Positions 18,109 to 26,880 of a DNA stretch of 64,000 nucleotides are shown piece after piece (position 1 is the stretch's first letter; each line of letters starts with the position of its first letter). The notes below the pieces were generated by a model. It worked only from the letters and a program-made list of their open reading frames with translations, was not told the origin of the DNA and did not search any database. This DNA is from Saccharothrix deserti. GTDB taxonomy: Bacteria; Actinomycetota; Actinomycetes; Mycobacteriales; Pseudonocardiaceae. The position numbers and the translations under genes are program-made. The DNA lies in contig NZ_ML775961.1 in the NCBI RefSeq assembly GCF_009769385.1, positions 124,001 through 188,000 on the forward strand. Reading direction: 5' to 3'.

Positions 18109-19172
18109 CGCGGGGCCCCCAACCCGACCTGGTCGGCGGCGGGTGTGAGCGCTGCGACGGCCAGGGCGTCGTTCACTACCCCGATCGCCACGACGGCACC
18201 GGAGGCCATGCCGAGGTGCAGGTCCAAGCGGAGCAGCGGAGACAACCCGAGCTGCCGCAGCAGCGGGGCGTGCGCGGGCTCCGAGGACTGGTGACCGGCC
18301 ACCAGGTAGCCCGCCACCGCAGGGCAGAGGCGGACGGCCAGCAGCGCGGACACGGCCGTGATCACCCCGTCCAGGACGATCACCCGCCGCTGCGACGCGG
18401 CGGCGAGCAGCACGCCCACGTTCGCCGCGATCTCGACGCCGCCGACGGCCGCGAGCAGGCGCAGGGGGTCGTCGGGCAGGGCGGCGACGCGGTCGAGCGC
18501 CCGCTCGACCACCTGCTGCTTGCGCGGCACGGCCGGCCCGTGGATACCGGACCCCGTTCCGACCAGCCCTTGCGGTGACGTCCCGAGCAGCCGGCAGGCC
18601 AGCACCGCGGTCGCCACCGTGTTGCCCACGCCGATCTCGCCCACGGCCAGCAACGGCTCTCCACCCAGTCGCTCCCGGGTGTAGCGGGCACCGGCGACGA
18701 TGGCGCGCGGCACGTCCTGTTCGGACATCGCGTCCTCGTCCACGAGGTCCCTGGTGCCCGCCACCACCTTGTACCGCTGGTCGCCGATGGGGCGGGTCAG
18801 CCCCACGTCGGCGTGCACCACCCTGGCCCGCAGCCGCCGGGCCAGGGCGTCGACGGGCGAGCGGCCGGTGGCGATCAACTCCAGAACCCGTGCCGTGTGC
18901 CCGTGCGGGTAGGCGGAGGTCCCGCGGCGCGCGACGCCGTGATCGGCCGCCAGCACGCTCACCACCGCATCGAGCGGACCCGGCGTCTCGGTCCGGCGGA
19001 CCGCGGCGACCTGCCGGATGACGTGTTCCAGGGCGCCGAGGGAGCCGGCGGGACGGGCCAGGGTCAGTTGCCGCACCCTGGCCAGCCGCGCGAACCGGTC
19101 CTCGACCGGTTCGACGTCGTGGCACAGCTGAGCCAGGGTGTCCCGGAGGCCCCGTGCCGGCGCCGCGCTCAC
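18105..19172 (-). CDS. CobT-like nicotinate-mononucleotide phosphoribosyltransferase, catalytic Glu replaced
   Basis: A 355-residue member of the CobT family, which moves the ribose-phosphate of nicotinate mononucleotide to the N of dimethylbenzimidazole with inversion to the alpha-riboside. Conserved parts are RLARVRQLTLARPAGSLG, VLAADHGVARRGTSAYP, VGEIGVGNT (Glu179) and AGHQSSEPAH. The C-terminal LGEGTGA motif, which carries the catalytic Glu317 of Salmonella CobT, reads LGMASGA here (Met322). The GTG start overlaps the preceding stop. There is no other cobalamin gene in the window. The enzyme sits between a glycosyltransferase and a HAD phosphatase, so it is probably repurposed to ribosylate an aromatic or heterocyclic group in a natural product. 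Confidence 0.85.
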   Translation of the reverse strand: MSAAPARGLRDTLAQLCHDVEPVEDRFARLARVRQLTLARPAGSLGALEHVIRQVAAVRRTETPGPLDAVVSVLAADHGVARRGTSAYPHGHTARVLELIATGRSPVDALARRLRARVVHADVGLTRPIGDQRYKVVAGTRDLVDEDAMSEQDVPRAIVAGARYTRERLGGEPLLAVGEIGVGNTVATAVLACRLLGTSPQGLVGTGSGIHGPAVPRKQQVVERALDRVAALPDDPLRLLAAVGGVEIAANVGVLLAAASQRRVIVLDGVITAVSALLAVRLCPAVAGYLVAGHQSSEPAHAPLLRQLGLSPLLRLDLHLGMASGAVVAIGVVNDALAVAALTPAADQVGLGAPR

Positions 19173-20428
19173 GAGCGCGTTCCCACGAGCTCGGCCGCGA
19201 TTGCGGCGATACCACGGGCGAACCGCTCGTTGGTGAAGGTGCCGAGCATGCGGGCGCGCGCGGCTGCTCCCCGGCGGGCCGCCTCGGCAGGATCGGCGAG
19301 GGCCTCCTCGATCCGGGCGGCCAAGTCGCCGGCACGCAACCGGCGCGCGCCGAGCGGCCCGGCGACCGGGACCGGGTAGCCGACCGACTCGTCGGGCAAC
19401 AGCTCCCGGAGGGAGTCCACGGCGGTCGCCACGACCGGCCTGCCCAGTGCCATCATCTCGGCGCAGACGTAGCAGAAGGACTCCCACAGGCTGGGCACCA
19501 CGGCCACGTCGGCCACCGACATCCACCCCATGGCCTCGCGGCGCGGGATCCCGGTGAGGAAGGTGACGCGGTCCTGCAGCCCGAGCGCGGCCGCCTTGGC
19601 GCGCAGGTGCGTCTCCTCCGGGCCCGTTCCGACCAGCACGAGGTGGGCGCCGCCCGGTCCCTGCGGTTCGAGCAGCCGCACCGCCTCCAAGAGGTGGTCG
19701 AAGCCCTTCACCGGCACGAGCCGCCCGACAGCGACCAGCAGCCGGTCCTGCGAGGTCCGGGCCAGCAGCTCCCGCCGGGCCACGGCCCAGCCGTCCTCGG
19801 CCTGAACCGCGGCGATCTCCGTCGGGTCCACCCCCAGGTACACCGTGCTGTGCGGCGCATCCGCGCCGTAGTAGCCGGTGATGGCGTCGCTGAGGGCCTG
19901 GCTGATGAAGGCGGTGTGGTCGCTTCCCCGGTAGGACTTCTCCTCCAGCGCGACCAGGTGGTCGTGGTGCGCCGACACCCCGGTCGTCACGTGGTGGGCG
20001 TCACGGTCGTACGGCGTGATGCCGCGGAAGTCCTGGAGCAGGATGTTGACGAGGGGCACGGCCCGGCGCTGCGCGAGCAGCGCGGCTTCGGGGTAGCAGA
20101 AGAGGTCGGGCAACAGCACGGCGTCGACCGCGCGCGCGTCGGCGAGCGCCTCGGCGGCGGACAGCAACCGCCGGTGCACGCGCAGGGCGTCGTCAGCCAG
20201 GCCTGATCGCGCCTGGTACACGCTTCCCGTGCCGACCCGTTGGACGGACACGCCGTCCAGGTCCTCCAGCGTGTCGACCGCGGCCCCGGGCGCGGTGGTG
20301 ACGACGGAGACGTCCCAGTGCTGCTCGACGAGGCCGACGGCCAGGTTGCGCGCGGCGGTGCTGGTGCCGCCGACGACCACCGGGGGGTACTCCCGCGAGA
20401 ACACCAGGGCGTGCGGGCGGCGGCTCAC
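19169..20428 (-). CDS. GT4-family glycosyltransferase
   Basis: A 419-residue GT-B enzyme. Its N-terminus is ALVFSREYPPVVVGGTS, the usual acceptor-side glycine-rich loop, and its C-terminal donor domain has LVAVGRLVPVKGFDHLLEA, LVLVGTGPEE and the E-x7-E-like region PSLWESFCYVCAEMMALG. The GTG start at 20428 overlaps the end of the CDP-sugar dehydratase (GTGA); a longer in-frame reading upstream to 21166 is a shadow of that gene. It may use the CDP-sugar-derived donor or an NDP-pentose (inference). Confidence 0.87.
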   Translation of the reverse strand: MSRRPHALVFSREYPPVVVGGTSTAARNLAVGLVEQHWDVSVVTTAPGAAVDTLEDLDGVSVQRVGTGSVYQARSGLADDALRVHRRLLSAAEALADARAVDAVLLPDLFCYPEAALLAQRRAVPLVNILLQDFRGITPYDRDAHHVTTGVSAHHDHLVALEEKSYRGSDHTAFISQALSDAITGYYGADAPHSTVYLGVDPTEIAAVQAEDGWAVARRELLARTSQDRLLVAVGRLVPVKGFDHLLEAVRLLEPQGPGGAHLVLVGTGPEETHLRAKAAALGLQDRVTFLTGIPRREAMGWMSVADVAVVPSLWESFCYVCAEMMALGRPVVATAVDSLRELLPDESVGYPVPVAGPLGARRLRAGDLAARIEEALADPAEAARRGAAARARMLGTFTNERFARGIAAIAAELVGTRS

Positions 20429-21561
20429 GAGGCGGCTCCCAGCGTCGCGCCCGCCCGTGAGCCGGCGACCACGTCGAGGAAGTCTCCGACCTGCATCGCG
20501 GTGACGTCCGCAGGATCGGCTCCGGCCATCACGAGCCGGTGCCAGGCCACCACCGATGCCGCCGACTTCGCCAGGTCGAAGCGGTGGGTCCAGGCGAGGG
20601 CATCCGCCGCTTTGCTCCCGTCGAGGCGCAGCAGGGCTTCCTCGGCGAACCGTTCGCCCACTTCCTCGATCGGCACCTCCTGGCCGCCCGCCCGCTGCCA
20701 GGCTTCGATCAGCAGGCGCGCCAGGAGTTCGACCGGCTCCCCTCCACCGGGCGGGGCGAAGTTCAGCACCTCGCCGCCGCCGACCCGGCCGGACGCGAGG
20801 CCGTCGGCCAGCAACAGCAGACCGTGCACGACGTCGAGGACGTGCTGCCAGGGCCGCACCGCGTGGCGCCGGTGCACGACCACCGGGACACCGGCGCGGC
20901 AGGCGGCGATCGCGTTGGGCACCATGCGGTTCGCGCGGTCGCCGCCGCCGATGATGTTGCCGAACCGCACCGATGCCGCACGGGGTCCGAGACCGTCGGC
21001 CCGCCACAGCCCGGCGTAGCCCTCGAAGACCAGCTCGGCGGCGGCCTTCGAGACGCTGTACGGGTCCCCGCCGCCGAGGTCGTCCACCTCGCGGTAGGGC
21101 CAGGCCCAGCCGCGGTTGCGGTAGCACTTGTCGGAGGTGACGTGGACCAGCACCGGCGGACGGCACAGCCGGGCCGCCTCCAGCACGTTGACGGAACCGC
21201 CCACGTTCGTCGCGAAGGTGGTGCGTGGCTGCTCCAGCCCGACCCGGACCAGGGCTTGACCGGCCAGGTGGAACACCGCGTCGAAGGGCTGGTCGGCCAT
21301 CGCGGTGCGGATGGCGTCGAAGTCGCGCACGTCGCCGCGGACCCCGTGGACGCCGCGGTCCGCGAGGCTCCCCGCCCGGGCGCGGGCGTCGTCGTCCCCG
21401 TCCAGGGAGAAGCCGGTCACCTTCGCGCCGAGCATCACCAACGTCGTGCTCAGCCAGGACCCGACAAAACCGCTGTGCCCGGTCACCAGCACCCGTCGGC
21501 CGGCCCAGGTGTCGCGGGCCAGGGTGGGTGCGCTCGTGGGCGTCGCAAGCGAGTCGTTCAC
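20425..21561 (-). CDS. CDP-glucose 4,6-dehydratase-like SDR
   Basis: A 378-residue extended SDR. It has GHSGFVGSWL for NAD binding, FHLAGQALVRVGLEQPRTTFATN, VTSDKCYRNRGWAWPYRE and the catalytic Tyr/Lys in DPYSVSKAAAE. The run TSDKCYxN and the GDPYSxSK wording match RfbG-type CDP-glucose 4,6-dehydratases, the entry to CDP-3,6-dideoxyhexoses. No RfbF cytidylyltransferase or RfbH dehydratase is present in the window, so partner enzymes must lie elsewhere, or the enzyme acts on another nucleotide sugar. GTG 21561 overlaps the carbamoyltransferase stop, with GGAGG upstream. Confidence 0.85.
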   Translation of the reverse strand: MNDSLATPTSAPTLARDTWAGRRVLVTGHSGFVGSWLSTTLVMLGAKVTGFSLDGDDDARARAGSLADRGVHGVRGDVRDFDAIRTAMADQPFDAVFHLAGQALVRVGLEQPRTTFATNVGGSVNVLEAARLCRPPVLVHVTSDKCYRNRGWAWPYREVDDLGGGDPYSVSKAAAELVFEGYAGLWRADGLGPRAASVRFGNIIGGGDRANRMVPNAIAACRAGVPVVVHRRHAVRPWQHVLDVVHGLLLLADGLASGRVGGGEVLNFAPPGGGEPVELLARLLIEAWQRAGGQEVPIEEVGERFAEEALLRLDGSKAADALAWTHRFDLAKSAASVVAWHRLVMAGADPADVTAMQVGDFLDVVAGSRAGATLGAAS

Positions 21562-23207
21562 CGGTCCTCCACTTTGCGCACGAGCACGTCTCCGAGGACC
21601 AGGCGGTCGAGGTCGGTGCGCAGGAAGCAGCGGATCGCGTCCCCGGGCGTCTCGACGATCGGCTCCTCGTTGTCGTTGAAAGAGGTGTTGAGCAGGACGG
21701 GAACTCCGGTTCGCCGGTCGAACGCCTCCAGCAGGTCGCACAGCCGCGGGTTGAGCACCGGGCTGGCCGTCTGGAGCCGGGCCGAACCGTCCACGTGGGT
21801 CACGGCCGGGATCCGGTGCCGGGCCGACTCCCTCACCTGCGGGACGATCAACATGTAGTAGGCAGGAACGGCGGTGGAGAACAACGCCGCCTGGTTCGCC
21901 TCGGTGACCACCGGTGCGAAGGGGCGGAACGGCTCGCGGTGCTTGACCTTGGCGTTGATCCGGTCCTTCATCGCCGGGTCGCGGGGATCGGCGAAGATGC
22001 TCCGGTTCCCCAGCGCCCGTGGGCCGACCTCCGAACGGCCCTGGAACCACCCCACGATCAAGCCCTGCGCGAGGTCTTCCGCCGTCCGCTGCACGACGTC
22101 CGCCCCTCGCTCCACCGTAACTCGGTCGAGGTACGGCTCCAGGGCGGCGTCGATCTGGGCGGCGTCGTAGTGCCGCCCGAGGTAGGGGGAGAACGGTTCC
22201 GGTGCCGGCACCCAGGGGTGGCCGGCGAGGTCGTGGTGACCGTAGAGCGCCGCGCCGATCGCCGTGCCGTGGTCCCCTGCGGCCGGCACGACGTACAGCT
22301 CCTCGAAAGGGGTCTCCTGGAGGATCTTGAAGTTCGCGACGCTGTTCAGGGCCACCCCGCCGGCGAGGCACAGCGCCTTCTCCCCGGTGACGCGGTGCAG
22401 CCAACGAGCCAGTTCCAGCACGATCCGCTCGGTGTTGGCCTGGACGGCGTACGCGAGGTCCGCCCGCACCTCCTCCGCAGCCTGGCCCTCGCCGGCCCGC
22501 TGCAACTGCGCCGCCGCGAACGCCAGGAGCGCCTGCTGTTGCTGCGCGGACTGGCGGAACTCGCCGTCCGTCAGGCGGTAGAACGCGGCCAGGTCGTCGA
22601 CGTACCGACGGGTTCCGTACGGTGCCAGGCCCATCGCCTTGCCAGGGGCGCCGACGTCGCCGGTGGTGGTCAGACCGATCGCCTTCGCGACCGCCTCGTA
22701 GAGCCAGCCGACGGAGTCCTCGTAGCTCTCGTCCGGCACGCGGGCCGCGGCACCCAGCCGCCCGTGGACGGCGCGCACGACCCGGATCCCCGACGCGTCG
22801 CCGGTGTAACTGCTGATCGTCTCACCGCGCCGCACCCCGTCGACGGTCAGCTCCGAACCTCGGCCGTCCATCACGAGGACGGCGGCCCGCTCGAACGGGG
22901 AGGTGTAGAACGTGCTGGCCGCGTGTGCCACGTGGTGCCCGATCCAGCGCACGCGGTCCTGATACCGCAGCACGTACGACGGGTTCAGCAGGTCGTTCGC
23001 CACGACCAGGTCCACGTCGGCGGCGGTGATCCCGCCCTCTGCCAGGACGTAGGCGCCGGCCTCGCACCGCTGCAGGCGCGGCCCCAATCCGTAACCGTAT
23101 TTCTTCCGGGTGATCCGTTCCTCTTCGACGGCGGACGTCACCCGACCGTCGGTAACCAGGCAGGCGCAGAAATCATGATGGGACCCACCCAGGCCAAGAA
23201 TTCGCAA
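21558..23207 (-). CDS. O-carbamoyltransferase (NodU/CmcH family)
   Basis: About 549 residues if started at the TTG at 23207 (reading M-RILGLGGSHHDFCACLV); in-frame alternatives are GTG 23240 and a start at 23330. N-terminal motifs are SHHDF and EEERITRKKYG, with the histidine-rich GHHVAHAASTFYTSPF. The Kae1-like and C-terminal parts show LAGGVALNSVANFKI, GRSEVGPRALGNRSIFADPR and REPFRPFAPVV. These enzymes make carbamoyl-adenylate from carbamoyl phosphate and ATP and transfer the carbamoyl group to a hydroxyl, often of a sugar. It is the first gene of the long minus-strand operon and the likely final decorator of its glycoside. Confidence 0.9.
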   Translation of the reverse strand: MRILGLGGSHHDFCACLVTDGRVTSAVEEERITRKKYGYGLGPRLQRCEAGAYVLAEGGITAADVDLVVANDLLNPSYVLRYQDRVRWIGHHVAHAASTFYTSPFERAAVLVMDGRGSELTVDGVRRGETISSYTGDASGIRVVRAVHGRLGAAARVPDESYEDSVGWLYEAVAKAIGLTTTGDVGAPGKAMGLAPYGTRRYVDDLAAFYRLTDGEFRQSAQQQQALLAFAAAQLQRAGEGQAAEEVRADLAYAVQANTERIVLELARWLHRVTGEKALCLAGGVALNSVANFKILQETPFEELYVVPAAGDHGTAIGAALYGHHDLAGHPWVPAPEPFSPYLGRHYDAAQIDAALEPYLDRVTVERGADVVQRTAEDLAQGLIVGWFQGRSEVGPRALGNRSIFADPRDPAMKDRINAKVKHREPFRPFAPVVTEANQAALFSTAVPAYYMLIVPQVRESARHRIPAVTHVDGSARLQTASPVLNPRLCDLLEAFDRRTGVPVLLNTSFNDNEEPIVETPGDAIRCFLRTDLDRLVLGDVLVRKVEDR

Positions 23208-23356
23208 CGTAGCCCCCGCTCCGTTCGATGTGTACCTCACGAATAACCGTGATTCCGGCACCAGTCGGGATGTGCGCGTGAATCCGCGCCGCCGTGCCCC
23301 GGATTCCGGTTGGGCGCGTGAATTGATCACCCAGGGTTATTCGCCTCCCCGTCGGG

Positions 23357-23386
23357 ACCGTAGCCCAGCCCGGATGAACTGGTCAA
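23357..23386 (-). promoter_or_regulatory. Candidate promoter of the long minus-strand operon
   Basis: Read on the minus strand, TTGACC (23386-23381) and TACGGT (23362-23357) are 18 bases apart, a fair match to the actinobacterial primary sigma pattern TTGACN-N16-18-TANNNT. Transcription would begin near 23350, giving a leader of about 140 bases before the carbamoyltransferase. Confidence 0.5.
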
Positions 23387-23428
23387 CAGTCCTCCAGATG
23401 AACCGCTTAATGTCAAATCGTTCAACTG
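23370..23428. repeat. Cluster of GTTCA-type boxes
   Basis: Minus strand: GTTCATCTGG (23403-23394) and GTTCATCCGG (23379-23370), repeated 24 bases apart. Plus strand: GTTCAACTG (23420-23428), the mirror of the first box across 16 bases. They overlap or flank the candidate promoter. The half-site resembles that of StrR-type activators (GTTCGACTG), and a StrR-type gene lies at 41230. Confidence 0.45.
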
Positions 23429-23537
23429 TCCAGTACCGTGCGGTCGGGTCACAACATGTCTCGCTGGCAAGACGAAGTCGATGTCGGGCCGGGACGTACC
23501 GGTCAGATAGTGTCGCCATCCCAATTGACCTGGAATG

Positions 23538-23564
23538 AAGCGTATAAGCTGGACTTATGCGCTT
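23538..23564. repeat. 11-bp-arm inverted repeat in divergent region
   Basis: AAGCGTATAAG (23538-23548) and CTTATGCGCTT (23554-23564) pair with one G-T mismatch across a five-base loop. It sits between the boxes above and the ACP gene. It could be an operator for the plus-strand operon or a leader hairpin. Confidence 0.5.
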
Positions 23565-23846
23565 GATTCCCATCGACGCGCCAAGTCGCAGCCACCTCGG
23601 GAACGTATGTGGTGGACAAATCGGATGTGTGCTTGTAGCTTGTCGAAAGACGGGGTTTAGCGGTTCACGGTGGAATAGGTCTGTTCGGCGTCTGCGGCGT
23701 TGCCGTCCGTCAACAAAAGGCCTTCGTCGCACCACGACGGTGTCCGTGACGCGCTTGCCGTGGTGCGGCGGTCAATTGATGTCACGGCTGTTCCCACTGG
23801 CCCGTCCGCGTCTGGTTCTTGCCGACATCGCATGGGGAGTCTTGTC

Positions 23847-24098
23847 ATGGTGGAACGCTCGAAGGTCGTAGAAGCCGTCCGTGCCCGGATCGTCGACATC
23901 GTCCCGGAGGCGGCAGCGGCACAGCCCGGCGAGGACCAGGATCTGCGCGAGTTCTCCGGGTTCGACTCCCTGGGGATCCTCGAGCTCCTGGTCTGGCTGG
24001 AGGGCGAGTTCGCGATCTCCATCCCCGACGAGGAACTCGTCGTCTCCAACTTCAGCTGCATCGGGAAGATGGCCGACTACGTCGTCGCGCACCAGTGA
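23847..24098 (+). CDS. Acyl carrier protein
   Basis: An 83-residue free carrier with phosphopantetheine Ser41 (SGFDSLGILELL), followed by an acidic helix and EGEFAISIPDEEL. ATG 23847 has GGGGAG eight bases upstream; a longer in-frame reading from 23700 is not family-like. It leads a four-gene plus-strand operon, and its stop overlaps the GTG of the acyl-AMP ligase that should load it. Confidence 0.88.
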   Translation: MVERSKVVEAVRARIVDIVPEAAAAQPGEDQDLREFSGFDSLGILELLVWLEGEFAISIPDEELVVSNFSCIGKMADYVVAHQ

Positions 24099-25654
24099 CC
24101 GCGCCGGCCGATCCGATCGCGGCGCCGGGCACCCTGTGGGATCTCCTGGCGCTGCCGGCGCGCGCCCGCGGCGATGCTGCGGCCGTGACCCGCGGAGCGT
24201 CCGTGGTCACCTACGGCGAACTGCACCGGCACGCCCGTGCGCGGGCAGCGACACTCCAGCGACTGGGGGTTCGGCGTGGTGACCGCGTCGCTCTGCTCGA
24301 CCGCTCCTCCACGGACGTCCTGACCTGGTTGTTCGGTGCGGCGCGCCTCGGTGCGGTTTGCGTGCTCGTGAGCGACAAGCTCAAGGCGCCCCAGATCCTC
24401 CACATCCTGCGGAACAGCGGCGCCCGGGTGCTGGTAGCCCGCGACCGGCTGCGGCGCCTGCTGTCGGAAGCCCCACTGCCCGACCTGGAGGTGCTCGACG
24501 TCGCTTCGGCACCGCACGACTCGCCGCCGCCGGCGGGGCCGTTGCCACCCGAGCCGATCGGGCGGCAGTTGGCCCTGCTCCTGTACACCTCCGGCTCCAC
24601 CGGCAGACCCAAGGGCGTCATGGTGACGCACGACAACCTGGTGGCAGGGGCGAGGATCGTCGCCCGGTACCTCGCGCTCACCGCCCGGGACCGGGTGTTG
24701 GCCGTCCTGCCGTGGAGCTTCGACGCCGGGCTGAGCCAGGTGCTGTCGACTTTCTACGCGGGCGGCAGCGTCGTCATCCCGAGGTCGGCCTTCCCGCCGG
24801 ACATCTGCCGGGCCCTGGCCGATCATGAGATCACCGGTCTGGCAGGTGTGCCGCCGCTCTGGGAGTCCCTGGTCCGGCCGTCGGCCCCCTTCCTGAGTCG
24901 GGCACTGCCGGCGCTGCGCTACCTCACGACAACGGGAGGGGTGATGCCGCCCGCTGTCCTGCAGCGCATCAGGCAGGCTCACCCCGACACCGAGATCTTC
25001 CTGATGTACGGCCTCACCGAGGCGTTCCGCTCCACCTACCTCCCGCCCGCGGAGCTGGCCGACCACCCGACTTCCATCGGCCGGGCGATCCCGGAGACGG
25101 AGATCCTGGTACTGGACGCAGCCGGCCGGCCCTGTGCCGACGGTGAGGTCGGTGAGCTCGTGCATCGGGGGCCCACGGTCGCCGCGGGGTACTGGGACGA
25201 CCCGGAGGCGACCGCGGAGGTCTTCCGACCGTTCCGACTCGGACCACCCGGCGGCTGGCCGGAGTTCGTCGTTCACTCGGGCGACTACGTGCGACGCGAC
25301 AGTGACGGGTTGCTGTACTTCGTCGGCCGGCGCGACGAGCAGTTCAAGTCGCGTGGACACCGCCTCGGCGCGACGCAGGTCGAGGCCGCGCTGATGGACT
25401 CCGGCCTGTTGCGCGAGGTGGTCGTCTTCGCCGATCCGACCGCGGACGGAGATCCCGTGATCACTGCTGTGGTCGCGCCCGTCGCCGACAGCCGGCACGT
25501 GGAAGCGGCGCTGCTCGGCCACTGCCGGGCGACGATGCCCAACTACCTGTGGCCCGGGAGGGTGGTCGTCGTCGAGGAGATCCCGCGGGGGCCGACCGGC
25601 AAGCTCGATCGAGTCCGGGTCCGGGACGAGCACGGCGTAGGGAAGGCCACGTGA
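24095..25654 (+). CDS. Acyl-CoA/acyl-ACP ligase (AMP-forming)
   Basis: A 519-residue ANL ligase with YTSGSTGRPKGVMVTHDN, LPWSFDAGLSQVLSTFYAGG, MYGLTEAFRSTYLPP, HSGDYVRRDSDGLLYFVGRRDEQFKSRGHR and the catalytic lysine in PRGPTGKLDR. It resembles fatty-acyl activating enzymes more than amino-acid A domains (no Asp235-type pocket). GTG 24095 overlaps the ACP stop (GTGA), so the ACP is the likely acceptor. It probably activates a free acid as starter for the carrier-bound pathway. Confidence 0.87.
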   Translation: MTAPADPIAAPGTLWDLLALPARARGDAAAVTRGASVVTYGELHRHARARAATLQRLGVRRGDRVALLDRSSTDVLTWLFGAARLGAVCVLVSDKLKAPQILHILRNSGARVLVARDRLRRLLSEAPLPDLEVLDVASAPHDSPPPAGPLPPEPIGRQLALLLYTSGSTGRPKGVMVTHDNLVAGARIVARYLALTARDRVLAVLPWSFDAGLSQVLSTFYAGGSVVIPRSAFPPDICRALADHEITGLAGVPPLWESLVRPSAPFLSRALPALRYLTTTGGVMPPAVLQRIRQAHPDTEIFLMYGLTEAFRSTYLPPAELADHPTSIGRAIPETEILVLDAAGRPCADGEVGELVHRGPTVAAGYWDDPEATAEVFRPFRLGPPGGWPEFVVHSGDYVRRDSDGLLYFVGRRDEQFKSRGHRLGATQVEAALMDSGLLREVVVFADPTADGDPVITAVVAPVADSRHVEAALLGHCRATMPNYLWPGRVVVVEEIPRGPTGKLDRVRVRDEHGVGKAT

Positions 25655-26880
25655 TGAGTCGCGCCGCCGCACGGCCGGAGTCCGCCACGCCGGCGCTCGC
25701 CCCGCTCGAGCGCTTCACCGCCCTGCACCGGGCGTCGCAGTGGTTCCCGGACATGATCGACCTGTCGTTCCCCAATCCTCGGGTGCCGCGGGACGACCGG
25801 GCGATGAGCCGACTGCGGGCGATCGCGGCCGAGGTCGACCAGGCGGACCTGCAGTACACACCGTTCGGGGGCCGGACCGCGGTCCGGAGGAAAGTGGCCG
25901 CGGCACTCGGCGCGAGAGCAGGCGTCCCGACCGGTTTCGCCGACGTGTTCCTGACGCCGGGCGCCACCGCGGCTCTCAGCGTGGCGATCGACGCGTTCTT
26001 CCGCCCGGGTGACGAGGTGCTGCTGGTGGTGCCCGGGTGGATGGACTACGAGCTCTACCTGACGCGCGCGGGTGTGCGGGTCGTGCCCGTCCCGTGCGGT
26101 GCGGGCAAAGTGCTCGACATCGATGCCGTCGCCGCACGGTGTGGCCCAGCGACCAGCGGCGTCATCCTCAGCCAGCCGCAGTGCCCCACGGGGGTGGTGC
26201 ACAGCGCGCAGGCGCTCAGCGAACTCGCGAACGTCCTGAAGGGAGCGTCGCGGCGGAGTGGCCGGCGCGTGCTCCTCATCAGTGACGAGGTGCACCGAGA
26301 TCTCGTCTGGCACCCGGACACTGCTCTCGCGCTGCCCATGGCCCACTATCCCGACACGGTCAGCATCTACTCCTACGGGAAGGCGTGGTCGCTGCAAGGT
26401 CAACGGACCGGCTACCTCGCGCTGGGGGAAGGGCTGCGTTCAGCGGAGGACCGGCGCCGAGTGGATCGCGCGTTGCGGGCCACCGGGACCTGCGCCCCGA
26501 CCGCGCTGATGCAGCACCTCGTCGCGGAGGTAGCGGACATGGTGCCGGACCAGACCAGCCTGCGCCAGGACCAGCAGCGGGTCCGCGCCGAGCTGGCGCA
26601 GATCGGGTACGACGTCATACCCGCCCAGGCCACGCCGTTCGTGTACGTCCGCTGCCCGCACGACGCGGACGACTGGTCCTACGTCGAGACGTTGCGCCGG
26701 CGGGGAGTGCTGGCAATGCCCTCGACGGTCTTCCACGAGCCGAACCACTTCCGGCTCGCCCTCAACACCGGCCCGGAGACGCTGCCGAAGATCATCGAAC
26801 GGCTCCGGACGACGTACCTGGTCAACAGTGGTGGCCTGGGCAAGGATTCGGCAGATCGAGGAGAACGCGGTGAACGGTGA
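25654..26880 (+). CDS. Class I/II PLP-dependent aminotransferase
   Basis: A 408-residue fold-type I enzyme. It has LQYTPFGGRTAVRRKVAAALG, FLTPGATAALSVAIDAFF, LSQPQCPTGVVH (the usual NPxNPTG has become QPQCPTG), SDEVHRDLVW and the cofactor lysine in SYGKAWSLQGQRTGY. The ATG at 25654 overlaps the ligase stop by one base; a GTG one codon earlier is equally possible. The N-to-Q change in the substrate-binding loop is worth noting. It may transaminate a keto acid or a carrier-linked ketone, or act as a PLP decarboxylase/condensing enzyme. Confidence 0.85.
   Translation: MSRAAARPESATPALAPLERFTALHRASQWFPDMIDLSFPNPRVPRDDRAMSRLRAIAAEVDQADLQYTPFGGRTAVRRKVAAALGARAGVPTGFADVFLTPGATAALSVAIDAFFRPGDEVLLVVPGWMDYELYLTRAGVRVVPVPCGAGKVLDIDAVAARCGPATSGVILSQPQCPTGVVHSAQALSELANVLKGASRRSGRRVLLISDEVHRDLVWHPDTALALPMAHYPDTVSIYSYGKAWSLQGQRTGYLALGEGLRSAEDRRRVDRALRATGTCAPTALMQHLVAEVADMVPDQTSLRQDQQRVRAELAQIGYDVIPAQATPFVYVRCPHDADDWSYVETLRRRGVLAMPSTVFHEPNHFRLALNTGPETLPKIIERLRTTYLVNSGGLGKDSADRGERGER

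Larger units (their letters stand above)
23208..23846. other. 640-base divergent control region
   Basis: This gene-free stretch separates the minus-strand operon from the plus-strand ACP operon. It is less G+C-rich than its surroundings. It holds a minus-strand promoter candidate (23357-23386), several GTTCA-type boxes (23370-23428) and a long inverted repeat (23538-23564), described separately. Possible reading frames across it lack family features and good ribosome-binding sites. Confidence 0.6.

Noticed and set aside
18105-19172. Ordinary cobalamin-synthesis assignment for the CobT-like gene
   Set aside because: No other cobalamin gene is nearby, the catalytic Glu motif is changed, and the gene is locked into a natural-product operon by overlapping codons.
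17446-19335. A 629-codon reading that would fuse the HAD phosphatase to an upstream extension
   Set aside because: The upstream part is a shadow of the CobT-like gene. The true ATG at 18108 overlaps that gene's stop in the usual operon manner.
23557-23871. A 104-codon plus-strand frame in the divergent control region
   Set aside because: It overlaps the ACP start, lacks a good ribosome-binding site and has no recognisable composition; the region reads better as regulatory DNA.
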